From Mycobacterium sp. IS-1742 (GTDB lineage: Bacteria > Actinomycetota > Actinomycetes > Mycobacteriales > Mycobacteriaceae): a stretch of DNA of 64,000 bases. Location of the stretch: positions 124,001 to 188,000 of the forward strand of contig NZ_LQIV01000012.1 of the NCBI RefSeq assembly GCF_001500125.1, read 5' to 3'. The notes below the pieces were generated by a model that was not told the origin of the DNA, made no database searches, and saw only the letters and a list, made by a program, of their open reading frames with translations. Made by a program: the position numbers and the translations under genes. Below, in pieces: positions 52,426-61,326 of the stretch (its first letter is position 1; every line of letters starts with the position of its first letter).

Positions 52426-52542
52426 ACGGCGCTGAGACAGCAACCGTTTTCAGGCGTTTCGGAAGGTAGGAAGGCCGGGCCCGGCCGGCGCATCCACCGC
52501 GCTCACACCGCATTTCGGCTCCGCCGACGAATGCGCGTTTTG

Positions 52543-52555
52543 GGCAACGGTTGCC
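52543..52555. promoter_or_regulatory. palindrome in the FAAL promoter
   Basis: GGCAACGGTTGCC is a perfect inverted repeat with 6-base arms around one G. It ends just before a TATGCT -10 (52557-52562), so it lies in the -35/-10 spacer, where a bound repressor would block transcription. The rest of the 176-base gap 52426-52601 holds a GC-rich palindrome near 52472 with no T-run and nothing else I recognise. Confidence 0.5.
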
Positions 52556-52601
52556 TTATGCTCGACTGCATTGTTCGCTAGGCAAGGACGAAGGGCCCGC
52601 T

Positions 52602-54335
52602 ATGACTGCGTCATCACTTCCCACCGTGCTGCGGGAACGCGCAAGTCTGCAGCCCAACGACACGGCGTTCACGTTCATCGACTACGAGAAGGCCGTCGAA
52701 GGCGTCCGCGAGACGCTCACGTGGGCGCAACTGTACCGCCGCACGGTGAACCTGGCGCACGAGCTGAGCGAGCGCGCGCAACCCGGCGACCGGGTGGTGA
52801 TCGTCGCACCGCAGGGCCTGGACTATCTGGTCGCCTTCCTGGGCTCCCTGCAGGCCGGCCTCATCGCGGTGCCGCTGTCGACGCCCATGCCCGGGGTGCA
52901 CGACGAACGCATCAGCGCGGTGCTGCGGGACGCCGCCCCCACAGTGGTGCTGACGACGTCCTCCATCGGCGCGATGGTCACCGAGTACGTGACGCCGGAG
53001 GACGGGGAGACCGCGGCGGCGCTGATCGAGGTCGACCTGCTGGATCTGGAGAGCAGGCGGAAGTCGGCGGCGCGCCGCGTGCAGCGACCCGAGACCGCCT
53101 ACCTGCAGTACACCTCGGGGTCCACCCGTACGCCTGCGGGCGTCATGGTGTCCTACCGGAACCTGTCGGCCAACTTCGAGCAGATCATGGCCTCGTTCCT
53201 GGCCCACTACGGCGGGATCGCCCCACCGGGGACCACGGCGGTGACGTGGCTGCCCTTCTACCACGACATGGGCCTGCTCCTCGGGGTGTTCGCCCCGATC
53301 CTGGCCGGCTGGCCGACGGTGTTCACCACCCCGCTCTCGTTCCTGGCCCGCCCGGCGCGGTGGATGCAGATGGTGGCGAGCAGCCCGCTCGCGATCACCG
53401 CGGGGCCGAACTTCGCCTTCGAACTGGCGGTCGGCAAGACCTCCGACGACGACATGGCCGGGTACGACCTCGGCGACACCTGCATCATCATCAGCGGCAG
53501 CGAACGCGTGCACGACGCCACCCTGAGGCGTTTCGCGCAGCGCTTCCGCAAGTTCAACCTGCCCGAGGAGGTGCTGCGCCCGGCGTACGGGCTGGCCGAG
53601 GCCACGCTCTACGTCGCGACGAACTCCCCCGGCAAACCGCCGACCATCGTGCACTTCGAACCGGAGAAACTGTCGGCCGGTCACGCCAAACGTACCGAGA
53701 CGGGCACCCCGCTGGTCAGCTACGGCAGCCCCGATTCGCCCGCGGTCCGCATCGTCGACCCGCAGACCCGCCGGGAGTTGTCCGCGGGTGCGATCGGCGA
53801 GATCTGGGTGCGCGGTGAGAACGTCTGCCTGGGTTACTGGAACAAGCCCGAACAGACCGAGGAGGTGTTCAACGCCTTCCTCGACTCCCCGTCGCCCGGC
53901 ACCGACGCGGGACCGTGGCTGCGCACCGGTGACCTCGGCTTCATCTCCGACGACGAGCTGTTCATCATGGGCCGCCTGAAGGATCTGTTGATCGTGCGCG
54001 GCCGCAACCACTATCCGGACGACATCGAGGGCACGATCCAGGAGATCTCCGGCGGCCGGGTCGCCGCCATCTCCGTCGAACAGGACCGGACCGAGCAGCT
54101 GGTCGCCATCGTCGAAGTCAGGAAGCGCGGGGACACCGAGGAGGACGTGGCCGCGTACTTCGCGGACCTGAAGAACCGGGTGACCAGCGCGATCTCCACC
54201 GCGCACGGGATCAGCGCCGCCGACCTGGTGCTCGTGCCGCGCGGCTCGATCCCGATCACCACGAGCGGCAAGGTGCGTCGGGCGTCCTGCGCCGAGTTGT
54301 ACCGCGAGGGTGCGTTCACCCGGCTCGACGCCTGA
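52602..54335 (+). CDS. fatty acyl-AMP ligase (FadD24-like FAAL)
   Basis: A 577-residue adenylating enzyme that activates a fatty acid as acyl-AMP, in mycobacteria normally for loading onto a polyketide synthase. Core motifs: [23 protein letters not shown] (ATP loop), [64 protein letters not shown] and the C-terminal [10 protein letters not shown] lysine. The HDMGLL and YGLAEATL patterns are those of FAALs rather than CoA ligases. By position it matches fadD24. No PKS is in the window, so its partner should lie elsewhere or past the right edge. Confidence 0.9.
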   Translation: MTASSLPTVLRERASLQPNDTAFTFIDYEKAVEGVRETLTWAQLYRRTVNLAHELSERAQPGDRVVIVAPQGLDYLVAFLGSLQAGLIAVPLSTPMPGVHDERISAVLRDAAPTVVLTTSSIGAMVTEYVTPEDGETAAALIEVDLLDLESRRKSAARRVQRPETAYLQYTSGSTRTPAGVMVSYRNLSANFEQIMASFLAHYGGIAPPGTTAVTWLPFYHDMGLLLGVFAPILAGWPTVFTTPLSFLARPARWMQMVASSPLAITAGPNFAFELAVGKTSDDDMAGYDLGDTCIIISGSERVHDATLRRFAQRFRKFNLPEEVLRPAYGLAEATLYVATNSPGKPPTIVHFEPEKLSAGHAKRTETGTPLVSYGSPDSPAVRIVDPQTRRELSAGAIGEIWVRGENVCLGYWNKPEQTEEVFNAFLDSPSPGTDAGPWLRTGDLGFISDDELFIMGRLKDLLIVRGRNHYPDDIEGTIQEISGGRVAAISVEQDRTEQLVAIVEVRKRGDTEEDVAAYFADLKNRVTSAISTAHGISAADLVLVPRGSIPITTSGKVRRASCAELYREGAFTRLDA

Positions 54336-54347
54336 GGCGGCACCACC

Positions 54348-55184
54348 TCAGTGGTCGGTGAGGAACCGGACCAGACCGTGTTTGCGGATCATGTACCGGA
54401 CGGCCTCCCGCTCGTACCTGCTCCGGTTCTTGCCCCGAACGTCGATGTAGTGGTGCACGGTCTCCAAGCTCGGCTCGAAGCGCCGCTTCACCCCGATCCG
54501 GTGCAGCCGGATCGCGAGATCCTGCGCCTCGTGTGACCGGAACTTCGGGTCGTAGCCGCCGACGGCACGGAATGCGCCTGCGTCGATGAGCATGTTGCCC
54601 TCGTGCAACCAGTAGGTCTCCGTCGGCTGCGGGGTCTCCAGGATGTTCGGCCAGTGCTTGGTGCCGGGCATACCGGTGCGGCGGAAGATCTCGACCATCC
54701 GCGGGCGGTGCCGGATGCGGTCCACCATCCAGGGGAACGAGGTGACGTTGGTCCGCAGGGAGAACACCGGGCCGTAGTTGAACGGCTCCTGACTGCCGTC
54801 GGCCCGGCGGACCAGACCGCCGATCGCGCCGACGCCCTGCGCCGCGTACCGGGCGAACAGCTCACGCCCCACCGTCGCGGCACGGGGTGTGGCGATGTCC
54901 ATGTCGGCGTCGATGAAGTGGATGACGGTTGCGTCGTCGACCTGGCCGATGATCTGGTTGCGGTTGGCCCCCGCGCCCTGGTTGGCGCCGCTGCGCACCA
55001 TGGTGACCGCGTCGCCGAAGCCGCCGACCACGTCGACGCTGTCGTCGGTCGAGGCGTCGTCGAGCACGAACACGTGGTCGTAGCCCTGCTCCAACACCTG
55101 CGGCAGGAGGCGACGGAGGTGGCCGCCCATGTTGTAGTTCGGGATCGCCGCCACGATCGGCAGCCGCTCGCGATTGGTGCTCAC
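54348..55184 (-). CDS. family 2 glycosyltransferase
   Basis: A 278-residue GT-A enzyme: LPIVAAIPNYNMGGHLRRLLPQVLEQGYDHVFVLDDASTDDSVDVV is the nucleotide-binding start, VIHFIDADMDIATP has the DxD motif near 100, and HEGNMLIDAGAFRAVGGYDPKFRSHEAQDLAIRLHRIG is the acceptor-side region with the catalytic-base candidate in the HEAQD motif. No membrane segments are seen, so it probably acts at the cytoplasmic face. GTG at 55184. Convergent to the FAAL gene and divergent from the ABC exporter. Sugar donor unknown. Confidence 0.88.
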   Translation of the reverse strand: MSTNRERLPIVAAIPNYNMGGHLRRLLPQVLEQGYDHVFVLDDASTDDSVDVVGGFGDAVTMVRSGANQGAGANRNQIIGQVDDATVIHFIDADMDIATPRAATVGRELFARYAAQGVGAIGGLVRRADGSQEPFNYGPVFSLRTNVTSFPWMVDRIRHRPRMVEIFRRTGMPGTKHWPNILETPQPTETYWLHEGNMLIDAGAFRAVGGYDPKFRSHEAQDLAIRLHRIGVKRRFEPSLETVHHYIDVRGKNRSRYEREAVRYMIRKHGLVRFLTDH

Positions 55185-55497
55185 GCCATCCTCGGTCGTC
55201 TCGGCGGTACGGAAGTCCAGCCTATAGTGCCGGAATTCGGCCCGCGCCGGGCAGACCGCCGAACGTGCCGCCACGACAAACGGTGCGCCAGAACGGGATC
55301 TCAGCGACGGCCGCGGATGCGGCAACGATGCGTCGCAGTGGGTCGATGGACGATTCGGCGCTGCGCAGCAACACATCCGATGATCGAGAACGCCTGGCCC
55401 GCAGCGGCTTCGACGCCATTTCGCTTGGCGTACAACGCTCATGGCGGACACTGCGGCGGACGAACGAGCCTGCACTCCCCCTGTAACATATGAATCC
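55185..55497. promoter_or_regulatory. 313-base divergent intergenic region
   Basis: The only gap over 300 bases. On the left a TAGGCT hexamer (55224-55219, minus strand) is a likely -10 for the glycosyltransferase gene. On the right TAACAT (55484-55489) with a preceding TG is a likely -10 for the ABC gene, 9 bases before its GTG. An ATG at 55441 could extend the ABC frame by 19 residues, but they do not resemble the family N-terminus. I see no palindrome, RNA gene or repeat in the middle 240 bases. Confidence 0.45.
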
Positions 55498-56430
55498 GTG
55501 ATTGAACTGAGAGGTCTCGCAAAGACCTTCGCGGGCCAGGTTCCCGCGTTGCAGGATGTGAGCTTTTCAGTTCCGACCGGCTCCATCTGCGCCCTGCTCG
55601 GCCACAACGGCGCCGGTAAGACGACCACCGTCAACATCCTGTCCACCCTGGTCCAGCCGACCCGCGGGGAGGCGATCGTGGCCGGATACGACGTCGTCCG
55701 TGAGGCCGCCAAGGTGCGTGAGAGCATCGGCGTCACCGGACAGGACGCGGCACTGGATCTGCGGCTCACCGGCTGGGAGAACCTCGTTCTGTTCGGGCGG
55801 CTTCGCGGTATGCGCCGCAAGGACGCCCGCCGCCGGGCCGACGAGCTCATCGAGCAGTTCGACATGCAGCACGCGCGGGATCGCCGCGTGCAGACCTACT
55901 CCGGCGGGATGCGTCGCCGGATCGACATCGCGGTCGCCCTGGTCGTGTCGCCGAAGGTGCTGTTCCTCGACGAGCCGACGACCGGCCTCGACCCGCGTAG
56001 CCGCCGCGACGTGTGGAACCTGGTGTCCTCGCTCGCGGCGCAGGACGTCACCGTGCTGCTCACCACGCAGTACCTGGAAGAGGCCGACGTGCTGAGCGAT
56101 TCGATCGTCATCCTCAACTCGGGCCGGGTGGTCGCCAGCGGGACCGCCGACGATCTGAAACGCCGTGTCGGGTTCAGCTACTGCCAGGTGACGCTCGCCA
56201 ATCCCGCGGACCTCGACCGGACGGCCGCCGCACTGTCCGATCTCGAGGGCGTCGAGGTCGATGCGGAGGCGAACACGGTGTCGGTTCCGGCCCCCGACCA
56301 CGTCACGACGTTCGCAGATGTGTTCCGGCGCATCGATCAACTGGGCGTTGAGCTGATCGACATCTCGCTGCGCAAGCCGTCGCTCGACGAGGTGTTCATG
56401 CATCTCACCGTGCCGACCGTGACCACATGA
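55498..56430 (+). CDS. ABC transporter ATP-binding protein (DrrA-like)
   Basis: A 310-residue ATPase of the daunorubicin/polyketide exporter class (DrrA). It starts VIELRGLAKTFAGQVPALQDVSFSV and has Walker A GHNGAGKTT near 38-46, the Q-loop in GVTGQDAALDLRLTGWENL, signature YSGGMRRRIDIAVAL, Walker B VLFLDEPTTGLDPRS and the switch region TTQYLEEADVLSD. The C-terminal extension (about 220-310) is typical of DrrA proteins. Its stop overlaps the first permease ATG. The GTG is 9 bases after the -10, so the operon mRNA is probably leaderless. Confidence 0.93.
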   Translation: MIELRGLAKTFAGQVPALQDVSFSVPTGSICALLGHNGAGKTTTVNILSTLVQPTRGEAIVAGYDVVREAAKVRESIGVTGQDAALDLRLTGWENLVLFGRLRGMRRKDARRRADELIEQFDMQHARDRRVQTYSGGMRRRIDIAVALVVSPKVLFLDEPTTGLDPRSRRDVWNLVSSLAAQDVTVLLTTQYLEEADVLSDSIVILNSGRVVASGTADDLKRRVGFSYCQVTLANPADLDRTAAALSDLEGVEVDAEANTVSVPAPDHVTTFADVFRRIDQLGVELIDISLRKPSLDEVFMHLTVPTVTT

Positions 56431-57170
56431 CCGCGCTCGTCGCCCTCACCGAACGCGTGATCATCCGCGCGACGCGCGATCTGGACCTGCTGTTCGCGAT
56501 CGTCGCCCCGGTGGTCACGCTCATCGGGTTCACCCTGGCGCTGCGCAACGTCATCGACACCGGCGGGATGAACTACACGCAGTACGTCCTGCCCGCGGTG
56601 GTCGTCCAGGCCATGCTGTTCGGCGCCCTGACCACGACGGATCGTGCAGCGCAGGAACAGATGACGGGTTTCGGGGTCAGACTGCGCACCCTGCCGATGT
56701 CGGTGCTGGCGCCGTTGACCGCGCGGATGATCTACTGCCTCATCCGGGGCGCTTTCGCGGTGGCCGCCGCATTCGCCACCGCTTATTTCTTCGGTTTCGA
56801 GATGACCGGTGGGCTGCTCTACGGCGTCGCCTTCGTCGTGCTCGCGCTGACGCTCACACTTGCCCTGTCGCTCGGCGCGGACGCCACCGGGACCCGGGCA
56901 CAACGCACCGAAGTGGCCAGCCAGCTCCTCCTCGTGCCGCAGCTGCTCCTCGTGCTGCTGTCCACCGGTATGGCGCCGGTGGAGGCGTTTCCCGGCTGGC
57001 TGCAGCCTTTCGTTCGCTACCAACCGATCTCACAGGTGACCGAGACGCTGCGCGGATTCACCCAGGGTCATGTCAGCGGGCCCAATCTCGCGACGACCCT
57101 GGCGTGGTGTCTGGGTCTACTGCTCCTGTTCGGCGCGGTGGCGATCCGGATGCAGAGGCGGACCCGATGA
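56427..57170 (+). CDS. ABC transporter permease (DrrB-like, first copy)
   Basis: A 247-residue ABC-2 type permease with six membrane segments: about 20-42, 50-72, 100-120, 125-147, 160-180 and 215-240. It starts MTALVALTERVIIRATRDLDLLFAIVAPVVTLIGFTLAL and contains the TTDRAAQEQMTGFGVRLRTLPMSVLAPLTAR coupling region that is characteristic of DrrB. The ATGA overlap with the ATPase gene and a second overlap with the next permease point to a single heteromeric exporter. Confidence 0.92.
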   Translation: MTALVALTERVIIRATRDLDLLFAIVAPVVTLIGFTLALRNVIDTGGMNYTQYVLPAVVVQAMLFGALTTTDRAAQEQMTGFGVRLRTLPMSVLAPLTARMIYCLIRGAFAVAAAFATAYFFGFEMTGGLLYGVAFVVLALTLTLALSLGADATGTRAQRTEVASQLLLVPQLLLVLLSTGMAPVEAFPGWLQPFVRYQPISQVTETLRGFTQGHVSGPNLATTLAWCLGLLLLFGAVAIRMQRRTR

Positions 57171-57952
57171 GCACCGAAGCGCGGCTCAACCACTCGTTCG
57201 CGACGGAGAGCATGGTCTTCGCCGGGCGGCTGTTCACCCATTGGCGGCGCTACCCCATCGTGCCCATCCAGGCCCTGCTGTTCCCCACCGTGCTGCTGAT
57301 CATCTACAGCCTTCTCGTCAGCAAGTCGATGACGCGGATCACCGGAACCGACAGCATGGACGCGCTCGTGGCGCTGTGCGCGGTCGCCGGGGCCATGTCC
57401 GGTGCGATCGGATCGGCGCTGACGGTACCGAAGGAGCGCGATACCGGTCTGCTGAGCCGGATCTGGGTGATGCCGGTGCACCGGGCGAGCCCGCTGAGTG
57501 GCACGTTGCTCGCCGAGGCGGGCCGCACCGTCGCCGGCACCGCGCTCATCACCGGGGTGGGTGCGGCACTCGGCTTCCGGTTCCAGGGCAACTGGCTCGC
57601 GTTGACCGTGTTCCTCGTCATCCCCGTGCTGGTCGTGATCGTCTACACCCTGGTGGTGATCACGATCGCGGTGCGGGCCGAGAGTCGCGCCATGCTCACG
57701 TGGCTGAGCACCGGAACGATCGGTCTGGTGTTCGCCGGCGTCGCGCCCGTGGAGCGCATACCCGTCTTCGTCCGTCCGATCGTCGAATATCAGCCGATGA
57801 CGCCGACCATCGACGCGATGAGGGCTCTCGCACAAGGGGAACCGGCGTGGTCGCCGTTGCTGCTCACCGCGGTGTGGCTCGTCGGCCTCACGTGCGTGTT
57901 CGGGCCGCTGGCCATCCGCGGTTACCGCTCGGCAGCCGGTTCGGAGGGCTGA
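57167..57952 (+). CDS. ABC transporter permease (DrrC-like, second copy)
   Basis: A 261-residue ABC-2 permease with six membrane segments; the hydrophilic start is MSTEARLNHSFATESMVFAGRLFTHWRRYP. LTVPKERDTGLLSRIWVMPVHRASPLSGTLLAEAGR is the DrrC-like coupling region, and VRPIVEYQPMTPTIDAMRALAQGEPAW is a typical late loop. With the ATPase and the first permease it makes a DrrABC-type set, which in mycobacteria exports complex lipids such as phthiocerol dimycocerosates. The ATG is fixed by the ATGA overlap. Confidence 0.92.
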   Translation: MSTEARLNHSFATESMVFAGRLFTHWRRYPIVPIQALLFPTVLLIIYSLLVSKSMTRITGTDSMDALVALCAVAGAMSGAIGSALTVPKERDTGLLSRIWVMPVHRASPLSGTLLAEAGRTVAGTALITGVGAALGFRFQGNWLALTVFLVIPVLVVIVYTLVVITIAVRAESRAMLTWLSTGTIGLVFAGVAPVERIPVFVRPIVEYQPMTPTIDAMRALAQGEPAWSPLLLTAVWLVGLTCVFGPLAIRGYRSAAGSEG

Positions 57953-57961
57953 GCGGCCCCG

Positions 57962-58867
57962 CTATGTCGACGTCAGATCGTAGGTCTTCGGCATGGTGAA
58001 CTCGGCGCGCTTGCGCTTCTCGGCGTGATAGCCGTACTGGAACATGACGTTGATCGCCGTACCCGCGAGGATCTGTGCCGGGGACTTCCGCAGTTCGGTC
58101 CGGAGTTCACCCAGCCTGGGCCGCAGCGACGAGATCGTCGACTTCAGTGGCGGTTTCGCCGCCGCCTGTGCGGCCGGATCGGTGCGGTACGCCCATCTCA
58201 GGTACGCGGTGCCACGCCCGTAGCGTTTCCACTGCCTGGCCAGTTCCCGGACACTGTCCCTCGGCTCCCACTCCATCAGGATCCGGGGGTCGACGGCCAT
58301 GGTGCCCAGGCCCTGCTCCTGGATCCGCCAGCAGATGTCCGCGTCGCCCCCGCTGCGCATGGCACGGAACCCGCCGACCGATTCGAAAGCGGCCCTGTCG
58401 ATCCCGAGGTTGGCGGTGGGATAGTACGGCGGCTTACCGGGGACCGCGCCGCGGGTCGGCACGCTGAAAGGCTGAAGCAGGGCGGCGACGCGTGCGGCCA
58501 GCGTCGGACCCGACAGTGTCCGAACGTCGGTGCAGGACAACGCCACACCCGGACGTGACTGCAGTTCCCGGTGCGCGTCGAGCAGTCCGGGCAGCGGACG
58601 GCACCGCCCGTCGATGAAGAGCAGGATGTCCGCGGTGGACCGGCGTGCGACGATCTGGCGGGCGTAGTACGGACCGCGACTCTCGGCGAGGTCGACGACC
58701 TTTGCCCCGAGCGACCGCGCGACCTCACCGGTGCCGTCGGTCGAGGCGTCATCGATCACCGTGACGACGTCGTCGCCGGTGAACTGCGCGCGCAAGGGCG
58801 TCAGCACCTTGGGCAGGTGGTGGGCCATGTTGCGGACCGGGATGATGACCTCGACCGATGTGCTCAT
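57962..58867 (-). CDS. family 2 glycosyltransferase (second)
   Basis: A 301-residue GT-A enzyme: VEVIIPVRNMAHHLPKVLTPLRAQFTGDDVVTVIDDASTDGTGEVA, with LLFIDGRCRPLPGLLDAH near 85. The usual DxD is DGR here, which is unusual but known in some GT2 subfamilies. YPTANLGIDRAAFESVGGFRAMRSGGDADICWRIQEQG has the acceptor motif with the EDxE-like GDADICWR. I chose ATG 58867, with GAGGAG 9 bases upstream; ATG 58888 would overlap the preceding gene by 8 bases. It follows the UDP-glucose dehydrogenase by 13 bases, suggesting that UDP-glucuronate may be its donor. Confidence 0.88.
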   Translation of the reverse strand: MSTSVEVIIPVRNMAHHLPKVLTPLRAQFTGDDVVTVIDDASTDGTGEVARSLGAKVVDLAESRGPYYARQIVARRSTADILLFIDGRCRPLPGLLDAHRELQSRPGVALSCTDVRTLSGPTLAARVAALLQPFSVPTRGAVPGKPPYYPTANLGIDRAAFESVGGFRAMRSGGDADICWRIQEQGLGTMAVDPRILMEWEPRDSVRELARQWKRYGRGTAYLRWAYRTDPAAQAAAKPPLKSTISSLRPRLGELRTELRKSPAQILAGTAINVMFQYGYHAEKRKRAEFTMPKTYDLTST

Positions 58868-58880
58868 GGGTGACGACTCC

Positions 58881-60203
58881 TCAGACATTCAGGGCGCCCC
58901 GGCCCAGCGCGTACACCTGCCACCCCGCGTTCGACCAGTATTCGCGGTCGACGGCATTGCGGGTGTCCAGCAGGCGGGGCGAACGGACGAGCGAGCGGAA
59001 GGCCACCGGGTCGATCGCCCGGTACTCGTCCCATTCGGTGGCCAGGACGATCAGGTCGACGTTGCGGCAGGCCTCTTCGAGGTCCGCGCAGTACGTCAGG
59101 GTGGGGAACCGGGCCCGTGCGTTGGGGATCGCCTTCGGATCGTGGACCCGGACATTGGCGCCCTTGAGGTGCATCGCGGCCGCCACGTTCAGCGCCGGTG
59201 AGTCTCGGACGTCGTCGCTGTTCGGTTTGAACGCCGCACCGAGGACCGCGATGTTGCGTCCGAGGAACTCTCCGCCGACCAGGGCGCCGGCCACCGACAC
59301 CGCCTTCTCGCGCCTGCGGAAGTTGATCTTGTCGACCTCGTGCAGGAAGGTCAGCGCGGCTGAAGCCCCGAGTTCACCCGCCCTGGCGCTGAAGGCGCGG
59401 ATGTCCTTGGGCAGGCATCCCCCGCCGAACCCGAGGCCGGCGTTGAGGAACCGGCGGCCGATCCGGTCGTCGTAACCCAGTGCCTCGCTGAGCAGCACCA
59501 CGTCGGCGTCCACCGCCTCGCAGACCTCGGCCATCGCATTGATGAACGAGATCTTGGTGGCGAGAAACGAATTGGCCGCCACCTTGACCATCTCCGCGGT
59601 GGCCAGATCCGCCGTCAGGTGCGGTGTCCCGTTGTCGACCACGTGCCGGTAGACCTCGAGCAGAACCTTCTCCGCGTACTCCGACGTCACACCGAAGACG
59701 AGGCGATCGGGCCGCAGGGTGTCCTCGATCGCCTTGCCCTCGCGGAGGAACTCCGGGTTCCAGGCGACTTCGAGGCGGTGCTCGGAGTTCAGGTCGGCGA
59801 GGTCCCGGCCCAATCGCTGCGCCGTGCCGACCGGCACGGTGGACTTGCCGACGATCAGCCCGTCGCAGTCGGCGTGCATCGCGACGGTCCGCACGGCACT
59901 GTCGACGTACCGCACGTCGGCGGCGTCGGAGTCCGGCTGTTGTGGAGTGCCGACGCAGATGAAGTGCACCGCTGCACCGGACGCCGCCTCCTCGGCCGAA
60001 TCGGTGAACCGCAGCCGCCCGGTCGCGAGCACCTCGGCGAGCAGATCCTCGAGCCCCGGCTCGAAGAACGGTGAACGGCCCGCGGCCAGCGTCGCGATCT
60101 TCGATTCATCGGTGTCGTAGGCCACGACGTCGTGGCCGAGGTGGGCCATGCACGTCGCATGAACGGCCCCCAGGTACCCCGTACCGAAGACACTGATCCT
60201 CAT
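58881..60203 (-). CDS. UDP-glucose/GDP-mannose dehydrogenase family protein
   Basis: A 440-residue NAD-dependent enzyme that oxidises a sugar nucleotide at C6 twice, most likely UDP-glucose to UDP-glucuronate. The Rossmann fold starts MRISVFGTGYLGAVHATCMAHLGHDVVAYD. FICVGTPQQPDSDAADVRYVDSAV and STVPVGTAQRL follow, with AWNPEFLREGKAIED, the NSFLATKISFINAMAE lysine region and the catalytic cysteine in GFGGGCLPKDIRAFS. The C-terminal UDP-binding domain includes FKPNSDDVRDSPAL. It lies 19 bases after the pyruvyl transferase gene and 13 before the second glycosyltransferase. Confidence 0.94.
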   Translation of the reverse strand: MRISVFGTGYLGAVHATCMAHLGHDVVAYDTDESKIATLAAGRSPFFEPGLEDLLAEVLATGRLRFTDSAEEAASGAAVHFICVGTPQQPDSDAADVRYVDSAVRTVAMHADCDGLIVGKSTVPVGTAQRLGRDLADLNSEHRLEVAWNPEFLREGKAIEDTLRPDRLVFGVTSEYAEKVLLEVYRHVVDNGTPHLTADLATAEMVKVAANSFLATKISFINAMAEVCEAVDADVVLLSEALGYDDRIGRRFLNAGLGFGGGCLPKDIRAFSARAGELGASAALTFLHEVDKINFRRREKAVSVAGALVGGEFLGRNIAVLGAAFKPNSDDVRDSPALNVAAAMHLKGANVRVHDPKAIPNARARFPTLTYCADLEEACRNVDLIVLATEWDEYRAIDPVAFRSLVRSPRLLDTRNAVDREYWSNAGWQVYALGRGALNV

Positions 60204-60222
60204 GATCCCCCCTACCCTCTCG

Positions 60223-61326
60223 TCACCGGCGCCCACCGCCGTTGAGTACCTCGATCGTCTGATCCCACATGAGGTCGACCTTCTCCACAAGTGCGGGGAG
60301 CCGGTCCTTCTGCCGGGTGTCGCCGGCGGTGTCCGACAACAGGCCGGAGAGCGCCGCCGCGGGATCCGTGTCGGGCGTGACCACGCGGTCGCCGACCTCG
60401 AAATCCTCCAGCAATTCGCGGTATTTGTGCGACCAGCCGAAGGCCAGGGTCGGCACGGACTGGGAAACACACCCGACCACCGCGTGGAAGCGGCTGGCGA
60501 CCGCGGCGGACGCCTGACCCAGCACGGCTTTGAGTTCGAGCGGATCGTCGCTGCTGAACACCGGCGCACCGATGCGCCGGGCCACCTCACCGGCGACGTC
60601 ATGGTCGGTCACCTCGTGCACGACCACCACGGAGGCGAGCCCGTTGGCCGCGGCCGCGCTGTGGAACGCCGCGAGCGTGTCGACGTAGCGGGGCCGGTCG
60701 AGCCGGCCGGTCGTGAACATCTTGGTGTTGGGGACGATCGCCAGGAACGGTTGCGCCGAGATCGGCTCCACGGCCTTGGGCCGGAGGCCGATCGTGAAGT
60801 CGGGGCTGAGCACGATCCTGGTGGCCACGCCCAACTGGCCGACGTACCTCTCGCTGACCCGGTCGCGGACGAACACCAGGCTCGCCTGTTCGAGCGCCTC
60901 GCGCGTCCAGCGTTGCGTCGCGCGCTTCTCGAACGGGCCGAACGCCTGCGGCAGCAGGACTTTCGGGATCCCGCGCCGTGCCCAGCTCCGCCCGGCGAGC
61001 GCATGCCTGCGGGCGAACGACACCGGGAACTGGTCGGAGTAGTGGAAACCCGACGCGTCGAGAACCCCGCCGATCTCGCGATCGCTGGTCAGCCCGAGAC
61101 CCTTCTTGGCCACCCGCGGAACGACGTTGCCCAGCGTGGCGGTCATACGCGGAACCATCGGATCGGCCAGCGTCTGCCGCAGCCCGAGCCGGGAACGCAC
61201 CGCGTAATCGGTCATCAGCGGCGGGACGGACAACTGGAACCGGTCGCCGAGGCGCGCGCAGATCGCCTGCAGCATCAGCTGCGCCCCCTTGTTGACGGTG
61301 TTGACCCCGCGGACGTCGACGATCAC
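60223..61326 (-). CDS. polysaccharide pyruvyl transferase family protein
   Basis: A 367-residue member of the PS_pyruv_trans family, which adds a pyruvyl ketal from phosphoenolpyruvate to a sugar. It starts VIVDVRGVNTVNKGAQLMLQAICARLGDRFQLSV, with the NKGAxLML pattern of the family. VLLPQAFGPFEKRATQ, SLVFVRDRVSERYV, FTIGLRPKAVE and ASAAVASRFHAVVGCVSQSVPTLAFGWSHKYRELLEDFE are the other conserved blocks. Pyruvylated glucose in acyl-trehaloses is known in M. smegmatis. GTG at 61326 overlaps the nitroreductase-like stop by 4 bases. Confidence 0.88.
   Translation of the reverse strand: MIVDVRGVNTVNKGAQLMLQAICARLGDRFQLSVPPLMTDYAVRSRLGLRQTLADPMVPRMTATLGNVVPRVAKKGLGLTSDREIGGVLDASGFHYSDQFPVSFARRHALAGRSWARRGIPKVLLPQAFGPFEKRATQRWTREALEQASLVFVRDRVSERYVGQLGVATRIVLSPDFTIGLRPKAVEPISAQPFLAIVPNTKMFTTGRLDRPRYVDTLAAFHSAAAANGLASVVVVHEVTDHDVAGEVARRIGAPVFSSDDPLELKAVLGQASAAVASRFHAVVGCVSQSVPTLAFGWSHKYRELLEDFEVGDRVVTPDTDPAAALSGLLSDTAGDTRQKDRLPALVEKVDLMWDQTIEVLNGGGRR

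Noticed and set aside
52468..52490. GC-rich palindrome after the membrane protein gene as a terminator
   Set aside because: It has no loop and no T-run, and palindromes of C and G alone are expected in this composition.
55441..55497. ATG at 55441 as the start of the ABC ATPase
   Set aside because: The extra 19 residues do not fit the family, and a TAACAT -10 lies within this stretch, just before GTG 55498.
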